NCBI GenBank assembly: GCA_963766505.1
Contig: CAVYAL010000001.1
Location: 124,001 to 188,000 of the forward strand
Source: DATIRA01 sp963766505
Lineage (GTDB): Bacteria > Pseudomonadota > Gammaproteobacteria > Steroidobacterales > Steroidobacteraceae
Direction: 5' to 3'
DNA length: 64,000 bases
In this document: one piece after another, positions 24,720-33,938 of the stretch
Position numbering within the stretch: position 1 is the stretch's first letter
How the letters are laid out: each line of letters starts with the position of its first letter
Program-made: the position numbers and the translations under genes
Notes under the pieces: generated by a model
What the model was told of the DNA's origin: nothing
The model's database searches: none
Seen by the model: the letters and a program-made list of their open reading frames with translations, nothing else

Positions 24720-27660
24720 ATGCGACCTAGAGACTCCGTTCGTACGGGCAGCGTGTTGCTGCCCGCCATGCTCGCCGGCGCGCTGCTGGCAGCGGCTCCT
24801 GCATTCGCGGCCAAGGACTCGTCCACTTACCGGGGCTGGATCGAGCAGATGAAGCAGGATCCCCGCGGCCCCTTCGATTCGGTCAAGTGGTTCTGCAAGG
24901 ACGGCACCGTGCTGCCGCCCAAGGCCTATGCCTGCCAGCCGCACGGCGGAGGTCACCAGCACGGCGAGTGGAGCCCGCGCACCCGTGAGCTGCGCGACGA
25001 GGGCTACTACATCGCCAACCTGCTGGCTGGCATCGACGCGGACAAGCTGATCCGCTCACCGGGTTTCGTCGACGAGTTCGCGCAGCTGCTGGTCGAGCGG
25101 TACCTGATGGCGGTCGACGATGGCTGGATCATGCGCAAGGCGCTGTTCTACCGCGGCGCGATACAGGAGGAGGACGAGCGGGCCGGCGCGCGCGAACTGC
25201 TCGAGGCGCTCGCCGCAAAACCGGAGTGGCTGGACTTGCGCTACCCGATGCTGCGGATCGGGGCGAGGTCGCTGCCTCACGGCGCCGACTCGGCCTCGGT
25301 GCAGAAAGTCCGCCAGATGTCCGCCAGCCTCTCGGACCGGGACCCGGGCTTCCAGCGCCTCAGGGCCAAGATCCACGGCTCACCGGAACCGGCAGATGCG
25401 GACCGCGTCCGTGAGTACGCGGCCACGGTCAGCGACTCGACGTTGCGCGCGCAGTACGAGGCGCTCGCCGCGGAAATCGACGGGGTTTACAAGGCGGCAC
25501 CGCTAGAGCAGGAGCTGCGGCGTCACGCCGGCGAGCCAGGCGTGCAGGCAACCCTCGCCAGTGCGCTGAACGCGGCCGCGGGCAAGATAGAGCGTGATCG
25601 TTCCGCGCTGGCGACCTTCGAGACGACCTCGATGCTGCTCGCCGAGATCCGTGAGGCGCTGCCAGGCACGTCCGGCGCAAAGGCCCGCCTTTCGCTGGTG
25701 GACCTGAGCCTGCGCGTGGAGGCTGAAAATTTCCGGGCCGGCAGCCAGGTCGTCGACCAGATCGAGCAGCTCACCCGGGCCCAGCGGGTGGCTGCGCTCG
25801 CCGCGGGCGCCAAGGCAGCCTATGGCGTCGGGGCCCTTCGCAAGCGCGAACTCGAGGCGCTCGAGCCGGCCTTCAGCAGGCTTGAACGACCCTCGCTTCC
25901 GCTCGCGGAATACGGCGAGACGCTCGCCTACCTCGGCCGCGCGCCGGGCTGGGGATCGCAGGGTCTCGGTTTCCATTTCGCTCCGGCGATGACGAAGCTG
26001 ACGGAGATCGAGCCCCGGGCCGACCTGTTCGTCCAGGACCAGCTGCGAGGCAGCCCGCTGCTCGTCTACTCGCGGATCCTCGACACTCTCGCGCGCGACG
26101 CGGACGGGATCGCCGGCGTCCGCCACCGGCTGTTCGAGGAGGACGTCGGCACGGCCTTTCGTGCACTGAACCCGGGCTTCGCGCGAGGGATCCTCGTCAC
26201 CCGCCCCGACATGCAGCGGGTCGGCGAGTTCCGCGACGACGGAATCTACCTGCTGCCGGAAACGGTTGCCGAGCTGCCACCGGTCGCCGGAATCCTGACC
26301 GCCGGCGAAGGCAACCCGCTTTCGCACGTGCAGCTGCTCGCGAGAAACCTCGGCGTGCCGAACGTCGCGGTCAGTCCTGGCGCGATCGATCGTCTGCACG
26401 CTTATGACGGCCGTCACGTCGTGCTGGCCGTGAGCGAGTCGGGCATCGTCGAGATCCTGCCCGACGGACCGGAGTGGGACGCCTATTTCGACGACACCAG
26501 CGAGGGCGGCGACGTCGTGATCCGGCCGGACCTCGAGAAGCTCGACCTGACGGTGCGCAGATTCATCGGCCTCGATGAGCTTCGTGCCGACGACTCCGGC
26601 CGGACCGTCGGGCCCAAGGCCGCGAAGCTCGGCGAACTGCGCCACGGGTTCCCGGACAAGGTTGCACCCGGCGTGGCGATCCCGTTCGGCCTGTTCCGCG
26701 AGGTCGTCCTGGACCGGCCCTATCGTGACACCGGCATGACCGTATTCGAGGCGATGACCCGCGGCTTCCGCCGCATCGAGGACATGCCGGAGGGCCCGGA
26801 CAAGGCCGCGGAGTACGAGAAGCTCCGGGCAGAGATCTACCGGCAGATCAGCGAGACGGACCCGGGACCGCAGTTCCGCGCCGAACTGAAGCGCGCGATG
26901 CAGCAGAACTTCGGCGCGGTCGAAGGCGTCGGCGTGTTCATTCGCTCCGACACCAACGTCGAGGACCTGCCGGGATTCACCGGCGCCGGCCTCAACCTGA
27001 CGCTGCCCAACGTGGTCGGCTTCGAGAACATCATGGCCGGGCTGCGGCAGGTCTGGGCCTCACCCTACACGCGGCGGGCGTTCGCGTGGCGGAACAGCCA
27101 CATGGAAGGACCCGAGCACGTCTATCCGGCCGTGCTGCTGCTGAAGACCGTACCCGCCGACATCTCTGGCGTGATGATCACGGCAGACGTCAATACGATG
27201 GACCGCAACATCCTCTCGGTGGCCGTCAACGAGGGCGTCGGTGGCGCAGTCGAAGGACAGGCCGCCGAATCGCTGCGCATCGATCGTCGCACCGGCGAGG
27301 CGCTGCTGCTCGCGATGGCCAGCGCGCCGACGCGGCACGTCCCGAATCCTCGCGGAGGTGTCGACGAACTCAGGGCCACCGGCGCGTCGACGCTGCTGCA
27401 GGCCGACCGAGATTCGCCAGCTGATCGAAGTCTCCGGCGAGATTCCGCGCCGGTTCCCGCCCATCACCGACGACCAGGGCCGGCCCGCGCCCGCGGACGT
27501 CGAGTTCGCGTTCCAGGACGGCAAGCTGCAGCTGCTGCAGATCCGGCCATTCCTCGAGAGCCGAAAGGCGCGCGGCAACTCCTATCTGCGCGCGATGGAC
27601 AAGGACCTCGCGAGTCGCTCGACCATAGCCGTGAACATGAACGAGGTACCCCGACGATGA
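24720..27660 (+). pseudogene. Exported PEP-synthase/glucan-water-dikinase-like phosphotransferase, +1 frameshift near the end
   Basis: About 979 residues once one extra base (27401-27402) is removed. A signal peptide (about 1-31, ending AFA) is followed by about 480 residues of unassigned, largely helical sequence. Next is a phosphohistidine swivel domain with ILTAGEGNPLSHVQLLARN (His about 536), then a PPDK/PEPS-type ATP-binding domain: GPKAAKLGEL, IRSDTNVEDLPGFTGAG (about 740), SGVMITAD, and, in the next frame, DVEFAFQDGKLQLLQIRP. The swivel domain comes before the ATP domain, as in plant glucan water dikinases and unlike PEP synthase. Export of an ATP-using enzyme is unusual. Its stop overlaps the next start (ATGA). 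The substrate is unknown; the break removes the last ATP-domain motifs if real. Confidence 0.75.
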
Positions 27661-28943
27661 TGCGACCCGGAATACCCATCCTGCTGGCCGGGCTGCTCGC
27701 AGCATCTCAGCCCGCGCTCAGCTACCCGCTCGATGGCTACGCGGAGACCGGGATACGACGCGTCGAGGGCTCGCGCCTCGCAAACCTGGGCGAAGTCAGG
27801 GACGTGAAGCAGCCACCGGGAGCCCTGCTCAGTACCGGCCAGGTGGATCTGCGGCTCCTCTCCAACCGTGGACTCGACCTGCCTGCCCCGGACGCTGCAT
27901 TCACCGCGAAGATCGTGGCCATGCTCGGCAGCGAGGCCGATCGCTACGGCATTGCGGTTCTCGACCTGAGCGACCCGGACCAGCCGCGTTATGCGGAGTA
28001 TCGCGGCGACTACCAGCAGAACGTAGGCAGCGTCGGCAAGCTCGTCGTGGCCACCGCGCTGTTCCAGGCGCTCGCGGACAGCTGGCCGGACGACATCGCA
28101 AAGCGCAGCAGCGTGCTGAAGACCACGCAGGTCACTGCGGATGAGTTCGCGCACTGGGACCACCACACGATCCGGCTGTTCGACCCGGCGACGAAGACGC
28201 TGAAGCGTCGGCCGGTGCAGGACGGCGACCGCGGCTCGCTCTGGGAATGGCTGGACTGGATGCTCTCGGTGAGCTCGAACTCGGCGGCCTCGATGGTGAT
28301 GCGCGAGGCGATGCTGCTCAGGCATTTCGGCCAGCGCTATCCGGTGGCCGAGGATGAGATCGACCGGTTCTTCTCGGACACGCCGCGCGCCGAGCTCACG
28401 TCGCTGTTCGACCGGACGTTCGTCGAGCCTTTGCAGCGCAACGGATTCGACGTGGAGATGCTGCGCCAGGGCAGCTTCTTCACGGCCGAGGGCAAGCGAC
28501 TCGTGCAGGGCGTCGGCAACAGCTATGGAACCGCGCGCGAGCTGATGCAGCTGGTGCTGCGAATGGAGCAGGGGCGCCTGGTGGACGAATGGTCGAGCCG
28601 GCAGATCAAGCGGCTGCTCTACATGACCGAGCGCCGCATTCGCTACGCGTCCTCGCCGGAACTGGCGGACGCCGCCGTGTACTTCAAGTCGGGATCGCTG
28701 TACGGCTGCCAGCCGGAGCCGGATTTCAAGTGCGGCCCCTACCGCGGCAACGTCCGCAACTACATGAACTCGGTCGCCATCGTGGAGAACCCGGCCGCAG
28801 ACCGCCAGCTGCACTACGTCGTGACGCTGATCTCGAACGTGCTGCGCAAGAACTCAGCCGCTACGCACCAGGCGCTGGCGACGCGGATACAGCGGCTGAT
28901 CGAGGAGATGCACGAGGCGGAATCGGCCGGGAGCGCCCCTTGA
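27657..28943 (+). CDS. Exported class A beta-lactamase-fold serine hydrolase
   Basis: 428 residues with a signal peptide (ends about ALSY). All three active-site motifs are there: SxxK in NVGSVGKLVV, SxN in SVSSNSAAS and KSG in YFKSGSLYG, so an acyl-serine mechanism is expected. It is longer than ordinary class A beta-lactamases (about 265-290), with an N-terminal addition of about 90 residues and an insertion near the SxN motif. That favours a peptidase, transferase or esterase role on cell-wall or other substrates over antibiotic resistance. The ATG overlaps the stop of the dikinase-like gene, suggesting translational coupling. It is convergent with a second gene of the same fold at 28981. 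Confidence 0.8.
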   Translation: MMRPGIPILLAGLLAASQPALSYPLDGYAETGIRRVEGSRLANLGEVRDVKQPPGALLSTGQVDLRLLSNRGLDLPAPDAAFTAKIVAMLGSEADRYGIAVLDLSDPDQPRYAEYRGDYQQNVGSVGKLVVATALFQALADSWPDDIAKRSSVLKTTQVTADEFAHWDHHTIRLFDPATKTLKRRPVQDGDRGSLWEWLDWMLSVSSNSAASMVMREAMLLRHFGQRYPVAEDEIDRFFSDTPRAELTSLFDRTFVEPLQRNGFDVEMLRQGSFFTAEGKRLVQGVGNSYGTARELMQLVLRMEQGRLVDEWSSRQIKRLLYMTERRIRYASSPELADAAVYFKSGSLYGCQPEPDFKCGPYRGNVRNYMNSVAIVENPAADRQLHYVVTLISNVLRKNSAATHQALATRIQRLIEEMHEAESAGSAP

Positions 28944-28980
28944 GCATCCCGGTTGGGTCGTGACGGGGCAGGCAGTCGTA

Positions 28981-29934
28981 TCAGGGCGCGAGGTGGCTGG
29001 CGACGCGTTCGCCGCCGGCCGCCTTCTGGCCGTTCACGACGAGGTCGTGCAACGGCGCTGCGATCGAGGCGAGCCACTCCCCGCCCCTGGCATCGTCCAC
29101 CAGGCCGACCAGCACGAGCTTGCGTCCTCGGGACTCGACCAGTGCGCCGTCGGCGTGGAACTGTCGCCAGGTGCCGGATTTGCGATAGATCGTCGCCTCG
29201 GGCCGCTGCTCGAGCCCCTTGACGAACTTGTGCCGGATTCCGGGCTCGCTGAGCGCCGACTTCATCAGCGCAGTGCGCTCGGGGTCGAGCAACTGCCCGC
29301 TTTCGAGCAGATAGAACAGCCGCGTCACCTGCATCACGGTCGCGCCGTGGGAGAGATTGTGCAGTGGATCGCGCCGGTAGGCCGGGTTGCCGCCGTAGTC
29401 CTTGCCGACCCACAGGCCGCCATTGTGCCGCGGATCGTAGAGCTTGAGGCGCTGCGACTGCAGCAGCTCGATCAGCGGCTCGCGACCGACCCACTGCAGC
29501 ACGCGCGTCGCGGCGGAGTTGCTCGAGTAGCGGATCATCTGCTCGATGTCGTCGCCGGGCACTTCGTCCGGCACGAGCCGCTCGCGCTGGATCTTGTCCA
29601 TCGCACCGAGCAGGATCGCGATCTTCGGCAGGCTGGCCGCGTACATCATCTGGTCGCCGTTGACCGTAGCGACGCGCGGTGCGCCCGGGTCCGTGATGTC
29701 AGCCACTGCGACCGCGAGCCGGCCGGACCGGGCGGCCTCTGTCAGGCCATGCGCACGCAGGATCTCCTCGAGGCCGGCCTGGAGCTTGCCATCCATGCTG
29801 GACCAGAAATCCACGGTCCCTTTGCCGTCGGAACGGCCGGACTCCTGGACTTGTGCCGGGAGCGCGGTCAGGCCCGCGGCCAGCGCCGGAAGGCTGGCGG
29901 ACAGAAGGATCGTGGACGCGATCAGGCGCTTCAT
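28981..29934 (-). CDS. Exported class A beta-lactamase-fold serine hydrolase (second paralogue)
   Basis: 317 residues with a signal peptide (MKRLIASTILLSASLPALAA). Motifs: SxxK in ASLPKIAIL, SxN in YSSNSAAT and KSG in YRKSGTW. It is distant from its neighbour at 27657 but shares the same three-motif core, so it is an old paralogue or parallel recruitment. The gene ends 37 bases from that neighbour and is divergent from the Fam20-like operon. No Omega-loop glutamate typical of true class A beta-lactamases was identified with confidence, so a resistance role is not claimed. Confidence 0.8.
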   Translation of the reverse strand: MKRLIASTILLSASLPALAAGLTALPAQVQESGRSDGKGTVDFWSSMDGKLQAGLEEILRAHGLTEAARSGRLAVAVADITDPGAPRVATVNGDQMMYAASLPKIAILLGAMDKIQRERLVPDEVPGDDIEQMIRYSSNSAATRVLQWVGREPLIELLQSQRLKLYDPRHNGGLWVGKDYGGNPAYRRDPLHNLSHGATVMQVTRLFYLLESGQLLDPERTALMKSALSEPGIRHKFVKGLEQRPEATIYRKSGTWRQFHADGALVESRGRKLVLVGLVDDARGGEWLASIAAPLHDLVVNGQKAAGGERVASHLAP

Positions 29935-30062
29935 TCAGGCAGGACCTGCGTAAAAATTCGCGGCATTATACCCGACCCATGCAATTCGGTCGATTCTAAG
30001 TGTTTGTCTTGACTGTGGTTTTCGACCAACAGCCCACTTTGACAGGAAACCGGCCCTGTTCG

Positions 30063-31544
30063 GTGCGGATCCGGCCGTCTGTTGCGGCAGCGCAGCATGC
30101 CCGTCGCCCGGTCGGTGCGCTGCTGCTCGCTGCCGCCGGCCTGGCGCTGACAGGTACGGTTGCCCTCGCCTCCTCCGCGGTCACCGGCACCGTCACCGAG
30201 TTCAAGTCGCCACGCGGAAGCTCGGAGCAATGCGTCGCGCTCGATCATGTGCCCGGCGGAAATTACTCGCAGGCAGATGTCGCGAAGGAGCGCGAGTTCT
30301 GCAGCATCGACTTCCATGGCGACACCCACGCGCTCTGCCCGAAGGTCTTCAGCACGAGCCCAGGCACATTGATCTTCGACCTCTCTGGTGGCGCTTACGC
30401 CGGCGATCCTGCCCGCTTCGAGCGCGAAGCCTGCGCCGGAGGCGGCGTGCACAAGCGAGGGGCATCGGGCGACCCGATCTCGTTCAAGATGTCGGTCAAT
30501 ACACGGGAGTCCAGCGCGACCTTCGCCAATGCATCGCTGGTCTATTACCATTTCTCGCGGTACTTCGATGCGTCGGTGCACGTGCCGGTCGCGGTGCTCA
30601 GGACGATCGACCGCCAGGAGCACGCCGCGCGGGTGAGTAACCGCGGTGTCAGCCTGTCCGCGGGAAAGGCGGCCCTGAAGATGAACCACGCAGCCTGGCT
30701 GGCCCTGCAGGCAGCGGAGAAGAACCCTTCCAGCTACAAGCCCACGGCGGAATTGTTCACGCCCGACGGCCAGCTCTACGGGGCCATGCTCCATCCGCAA
30801 GGTCGGCGCTACGGCGAGGAGATCAACGGCACCCGCGCCTCGGGCTGGGGCGACGGCCAGAACAGGGATTTCCAGCAGACAGCCCCGTTCAGCGCATTGC
30901 GAAGCTCCCGTCCGCTCGCGGAGGCCATTACCGAGGGCAAGGCGCAGGCGATGCGCGATCCGAAGCTCGCCAAGGCCATGGGCTCGACGGCGACTGCGGA
31001 GCAGCTGGTCTTCTGGATGAGCGACCTCGTGGACATCACACTGCTCGATTACATCTTCAGCCAGCAGGATCGAATCGGAAACGTGGACTACGTCCCGTAC
31101 TGGTACTGGAAGCAGGACGGCAAACTCGAGCGCATGCGCGCGCAGACCCGCGAGGCGCCCGCGGACATCGCCGATCGCGATCCCGCGTACATCCGGCGCA
31201 CCGAGCTCGGTGACAACGACGCGGGACTGCGGCTCACCTACGTCAACTACACGAAGCGGACCGGCATGCTGGAGAGCCTCCGCCACTATCGTGCCGAGAC
31301 CTATCGGCGGTTGATCGCGCTCGAGCGGGATTTCGCCGCCAAAGGCCCGCTGTACGAGTACGTCAGCACGACATTCGGCCTGTCCGACAGGGAGTTCGCG
31401 CAGGTCGTCGAGAACACGGCTCAGGCCGCCGCGATCCTGCGGTCGAGCTGCAAGGCCGGTCGGCTGCGTTTCGATGTCGAGCCGGAGGAGTTCCTGCTGA
31501 CCGGAAAGGTCGTGGAACGCCGACTCGACTGCGAAGAACCCTGA
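30063..31544 (+). CDS. Secreted Fam20-like kinase-fold protein
   Basis: About 493 residues with a signal peptide (ends ALASS). A glycine-rich segment is followed by PISFKMSVNTRESSATF with a candidate ATP-binding lysine (about 142), as in the FKPxxxTRE pattern of Fam20 kinases. The catalytic-loop-like SDLVDITLLDYIFSQQDRIG has Asp about 336 and parallels the MDxTxFDFLxGNxDR pattern of Fam20C. LGDNDAGL (Asp about 384) would be the metal-binding DN motif. Several cysteines fit an oxidising compartment. The target could be protein, glycan or lipid. The GTG at 30063 gives a standard signal peptide; a GTG at 30000 would add 21 residues. It is the first gene of a four-gene operon. Assignment is from motifs only. 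Confidence 0.55.
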   Translation: MRIRPSVAAAQHARRPVGALLLAAAGLALTGTVALASSAVTGTVTEFKSPRGSSEQCVALDHVPGGNYSQADVAKEREFCSIDFHGDTHALCPKVFSTSPGTLIFDLSGGAYAGDPARFEREACAGGGVHKRGASGDPISFKMSVNTRESSATFANASLVYYHFSRYFDASVHVPVAVLRTIDRQEHAARVSNRGVSLSAGKAALKMNHAAWLALQAAEKNPSSYKPTAELFTPDGQLYGAMLHPQGRRYGEEINGTRASGWGDGQNRDFQQTAPFSALRSSRPLAEAITEGKAQAMRDPKLAKAMGSTATAEQLVFWMSDLVDITLLDYIFSQQDRIGNVDYVPYWYWKQDGKLERMRAQTREAPADIADRDPAYIRRTELGDNDAGLRLTYVNYTKRTGMLESLRHYRAETYRRLIALERDFAAKGPLYEYVSTTFGLSDREFAQVVENTAQAAAILRSSCKAGRLRFDVEPEEFLLTGKVVERRLDCEEP

Positions 31545-31546
31545 GC

Positions 31547-32563
31547 ATGCCCGCCATGCGCGCTCGCATCCGTCTCGCGGCCCTGGCGATGCTGCTGCTT
31601 GCTGTGGCCTGGCAGCCCGCGGCTCGGGCCGCGCTGAGCGTGATCGTGATCTCGGACCTGAACGGTTCCTATGGCAGCACGAACTACGAGCCCGGTGTCA
31701 GCCTCGCGGTCTCACGCATACTGGAACTTGAGCCCGACCTGGTCATCAGCACCGGCGACATGGTCGCGGGACAGCGACTGCACCCTCCCCTCGGTGCGCC
31801 CGCCGTCGAAGCGATGTGGAGGGCCTTTCATGCGACCGTCTCGGCACCGCTGTCCGAGGCCGGAATTCCACTCGCCGTGACACCCGGCAACCACGACGCC
31901 TCCGCTTATCCCTCTTTCCGGGCAGAGCGGGAGATATTCCGCCAGCAGTGGCAGTCGCGGGCGCCACGGCTCGAGTTCGTGGACCGCGACGGCTACCCGT
32001 TCAGCTATGCCTTCGCGCTCGAGGGCGTGCTGTTCGTGTCGCTCGACGTCACGAAGGTCGGAACGCTCGACGAAGCCCAGCGTCGCTGGCTCGACGAATT
32101 GCTGGCGGCACACGGCAAGAGGTACCGGCACCGCGTGGTCTTCAGCCACCTGCCGATCTACCCGTTCACCGACGGTCGCGAGAGCGAGGTGAGTGCCGAC
32201 CACGAGCTCGAGCGGATCCTGCGACGACACCAGGTCGAGCTGTACCTGAGCGGACACCACCACGCGTACTACCCCGGCTATCACGGGGGAATCCGCTTCG
32301 TCAGCCAGGCCTGCCTCGGCGCAGGCCCGCGGCCGCTGATCGGGACGGGAAGTCGTGCCGGGCGAGCCATTACCGTGCTGGAGTTCCCCGAGCAGGGATC
32401 GATCACGATCGGCGCGCTCGGCGGTCCGCGTTTCCGTGACCCGGTCGAAATCGGAGGACTCCCGCAGCGCATAGAGTCGCGTTTCGGCACGCTGCTGCGG
32501 GACGACTTGCGCCCCCGCGAGCCGGCCGCAGCAAGCCGGCCCCTGGCTGTTGCGCCGAGATGA
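31547..32563 (+). CDS. Exported calcineurin-like metallophosphoesterase
   Basis: 338 residues with a signal peptide (ends AARAA). Phosphoesterase motifs appear in order: SDLNGSYGS (first metal Asp; Asn replaces the usual His, as in one exported subfamily), STGDMVAG, PGNHD, FSHLP and SGHHHAYY. It should hydrolyse a phosphomonoester or diester outside the cytoplasm. It starts 2 bases after the Fam20-like gene, so the two are surely co-transcribed; the phosphatase may reverse or complement the kinase. An ATG at 31556 is an alternative start. Confidence 0.85.
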   Translation: MPAMRARIRLAALAMLLLAVAWQPAARAALSVIVISDLNGSYGSTNYEPGVSLAVSRILELEPDLVISTGDMVAGQRLHPPLGAPAVEAMWRAFHATVSAPLSEAGIPLAVTPGNHDASAYPSFRAEREIFRQQWQSRAPRLEFVDRDGYPFSYAFALEGVLFVSLDVTKVGTLDEAQRRWLDELLAAHGKRYRHRVVFSHLPIYPFTDGRESEVSADHELERILRRHQVELYLSGHHHAYYPGYHGGIRFVSQACLGAGPRPLIGTGSRAGRAITVLEFPEQGSITIGALGGPRFRDPVEIGGLPQRIESRFGTLLRDDLRPREPAAASRPLAVAPR

Positions 32564-32579
32564 GCCGGGAGCTGGATCG

Positions 32580-33938
32580 ATGAGTTCAAGCAACGCAGCA
32601 ACGAGCGACCGCCGCTCCTGGCTCGAGCGCCTGCTCGCGGCATTCACCGAGGTGCGCGCCGGCGAAGGCATCTCGGCCCTTGCGCTGGCATTCAACGTCT
32701 TCCTGATCCTGGCGACGTACTACCTGATCAAGCCGGTGCGCGAGGCGCTGATCCTGTCCGTGCCCGGCGGGCCGGAGATCAAGAGCTACGCTTCGGCGGG
32801 ACAGGCGCTGCTGCTGCTCGCTGCAGTGCCGGCCTACGGCTGGCTCGCGAGCCGTACGCCGCGGATGCGACTGATCGACACGGTGACGTTGATCTTCGTC
32901 GCCTGCCTGGTGTGCTTCTACCTGCTGCTGCACAGCGGCGTGTCCATCGGGGTCGCGTTCTTCCTCTGGGTCGGCATATTCAACCTGATGATCCCGGCGC
33001 AGTTCTGGGCATTCGCGAACGACATCTACACGCCGGACGAAGGCAAGCGACTGTTCGTGCTGATCGCCTTCGGCGCGTCGCTCGGCGCCGTGTTCGGCAG
33101 TTTCCTGGCGAACCGCCTGATCCCGCTGCTCGGTGTCCACGAGATGCTGCTGCTGGCCGCCGCGGTGCTCGCCTCGACGCTGGCGGTGACGCATTTCGTC
33201 GCGCGCCGCGAGCGGAGGCGCTTCGCCCCGCCTGCCCCCGGCGCAACGGAGCAGTCTGCGGAGGAACCGCTCGCCGGCGGCAACGCATTCGCGCTGGTGT
33301 TCAGGAACCGCTACCTGCTGCTGCTCGCTGTGATGCTGCTGCTCAACAACTGGGTGAACTCGAACGGCGAGTACATCCTCGGCCATATCGTCAAGGACGC
33401 GGCGGAAGACTTTGCCGGCGGTCGCGACCCTGCGATCCAGGAGGAGTTCATCGCCTCGTTCTACTCGAAGTACTTCGGCGTAGTTAACCTGGCCGGCATG
33501 CTGCTGCAGTTGTTCGTCGTGTCGCGCATAATCAAGTACATCGGCGTACCGCTGGCCATCTGCCTGCTGCCCGCGATCACGTTCGGCGGGTGGATCTTCG
33601 TCGCGGCGCTGCCGGTGCTCGGCGTCGTTCGCTGGGTGAAGACCGTCGAGAACTCGACGGACTACTCGCTGCAGAGCACGCTCAAGCAGGTCATGTACCT
33701 GCCCACGAGCCGCGCGGAGAAATACAAGGCAAAGCAGGCGATCGACACGTTCTTCGTGCGGGCCGGTGACGTGTGCTCCGCCGCACTCGTGTTCGCAGCG
33801 ATCCACCTGCTGGCGCTCGACGTGCGTGGCTTCGCGATCGCGACGCTGCTGCTCTGTGCGACATGGCTCGGCGTCTCGATTCTGCTGGGGCGGCGGTTCC
33901 GGGCGCTGGTCCCGGGCGGGCCCGGGACGCAGAAGTGA
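32580..33938 (+). CDS. TLC-family nucleotide transporter (ATP/ADP translocase-like)
   Basis: 452 residues, about 12 membrane helices. The segment TYYLIKPVREALILSVPGG near the N-terminus, FWAFANDIYTPDEGKRLFVL and LIAFGASLGAVFGSF are hallmarks of the Npt/TLC family (ATP/ADP translocases of plastids and intracellular bacteria, with homologues of uncertain substrate in free-living bacteria). It starts 16 bases after the phosphoesterase gene with a GGGAG site, and its stop overlaps the next start. In this operon, a role in moving nucleotides across the inner membrane for the exported kinase is plausible. The transport substrate cannot be read from the sequence. Confidence 0.82.
   Translation: MSSSNAATSDRRSWLERLLAAFTEVRAGEGISALALAFNVFLILATYYLIKPVREALILSVPGGPEIKSYASAGQALLLLAAVPAYGWLASRTPRMRLIDTVTLIFVACLVCFYLLLHSGVSIGVAFFLWVGIFNLMIPAQFWAFANDIYTPDEGKRLFVLIAFGASLGAVFGSFLANRLIPLLGVHEMLLLAAAVLASTLAVTHFVARRERRRFAPPAPGATEQSAEEPLAGGNAFALVFRNRYLLLLAVMLLLNNWVNSNGEYILGHIVKDAAEDFAGGRDPAIQEEFIASFYSKYFGVVNLAGMLLQLFVVSRIIKYIGVPLAICLLPAITFGGWIFVAALPVLGVVRWVKTVENSTDYSLQSTLKQVMYLPTSRAEKYKAKQAIDTFFVRAGDVCSAALVFAAIHLLALDVRGFAIATLLLCATWLGVSILLGRRFRALVPGGPGTQK

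Noticed and set aside
16810..27402. Programmed +1 frameshifting in four genes
   Set aside because: No shared slippery sequence or stop-codon context is seen at the four sites, and these families are not known to use it.
24720..28943. One 1407-residue fusion of dikinase-like and beta-lactamase-fold proteins
   Set aside because: The joining segment (about 27402-27656) is a non-coding frame rich in Arg/Ala; the true C-terminus lies in the next frame and the hydrolase has its own signal peptide at 27657.
27657..29934. Acquired antibiotic-resistance beta-lactamases
   Set aside because: Lengths and insertions differ from true class A enzymes and there is no mobile context; only the fold-level motifs are shared.
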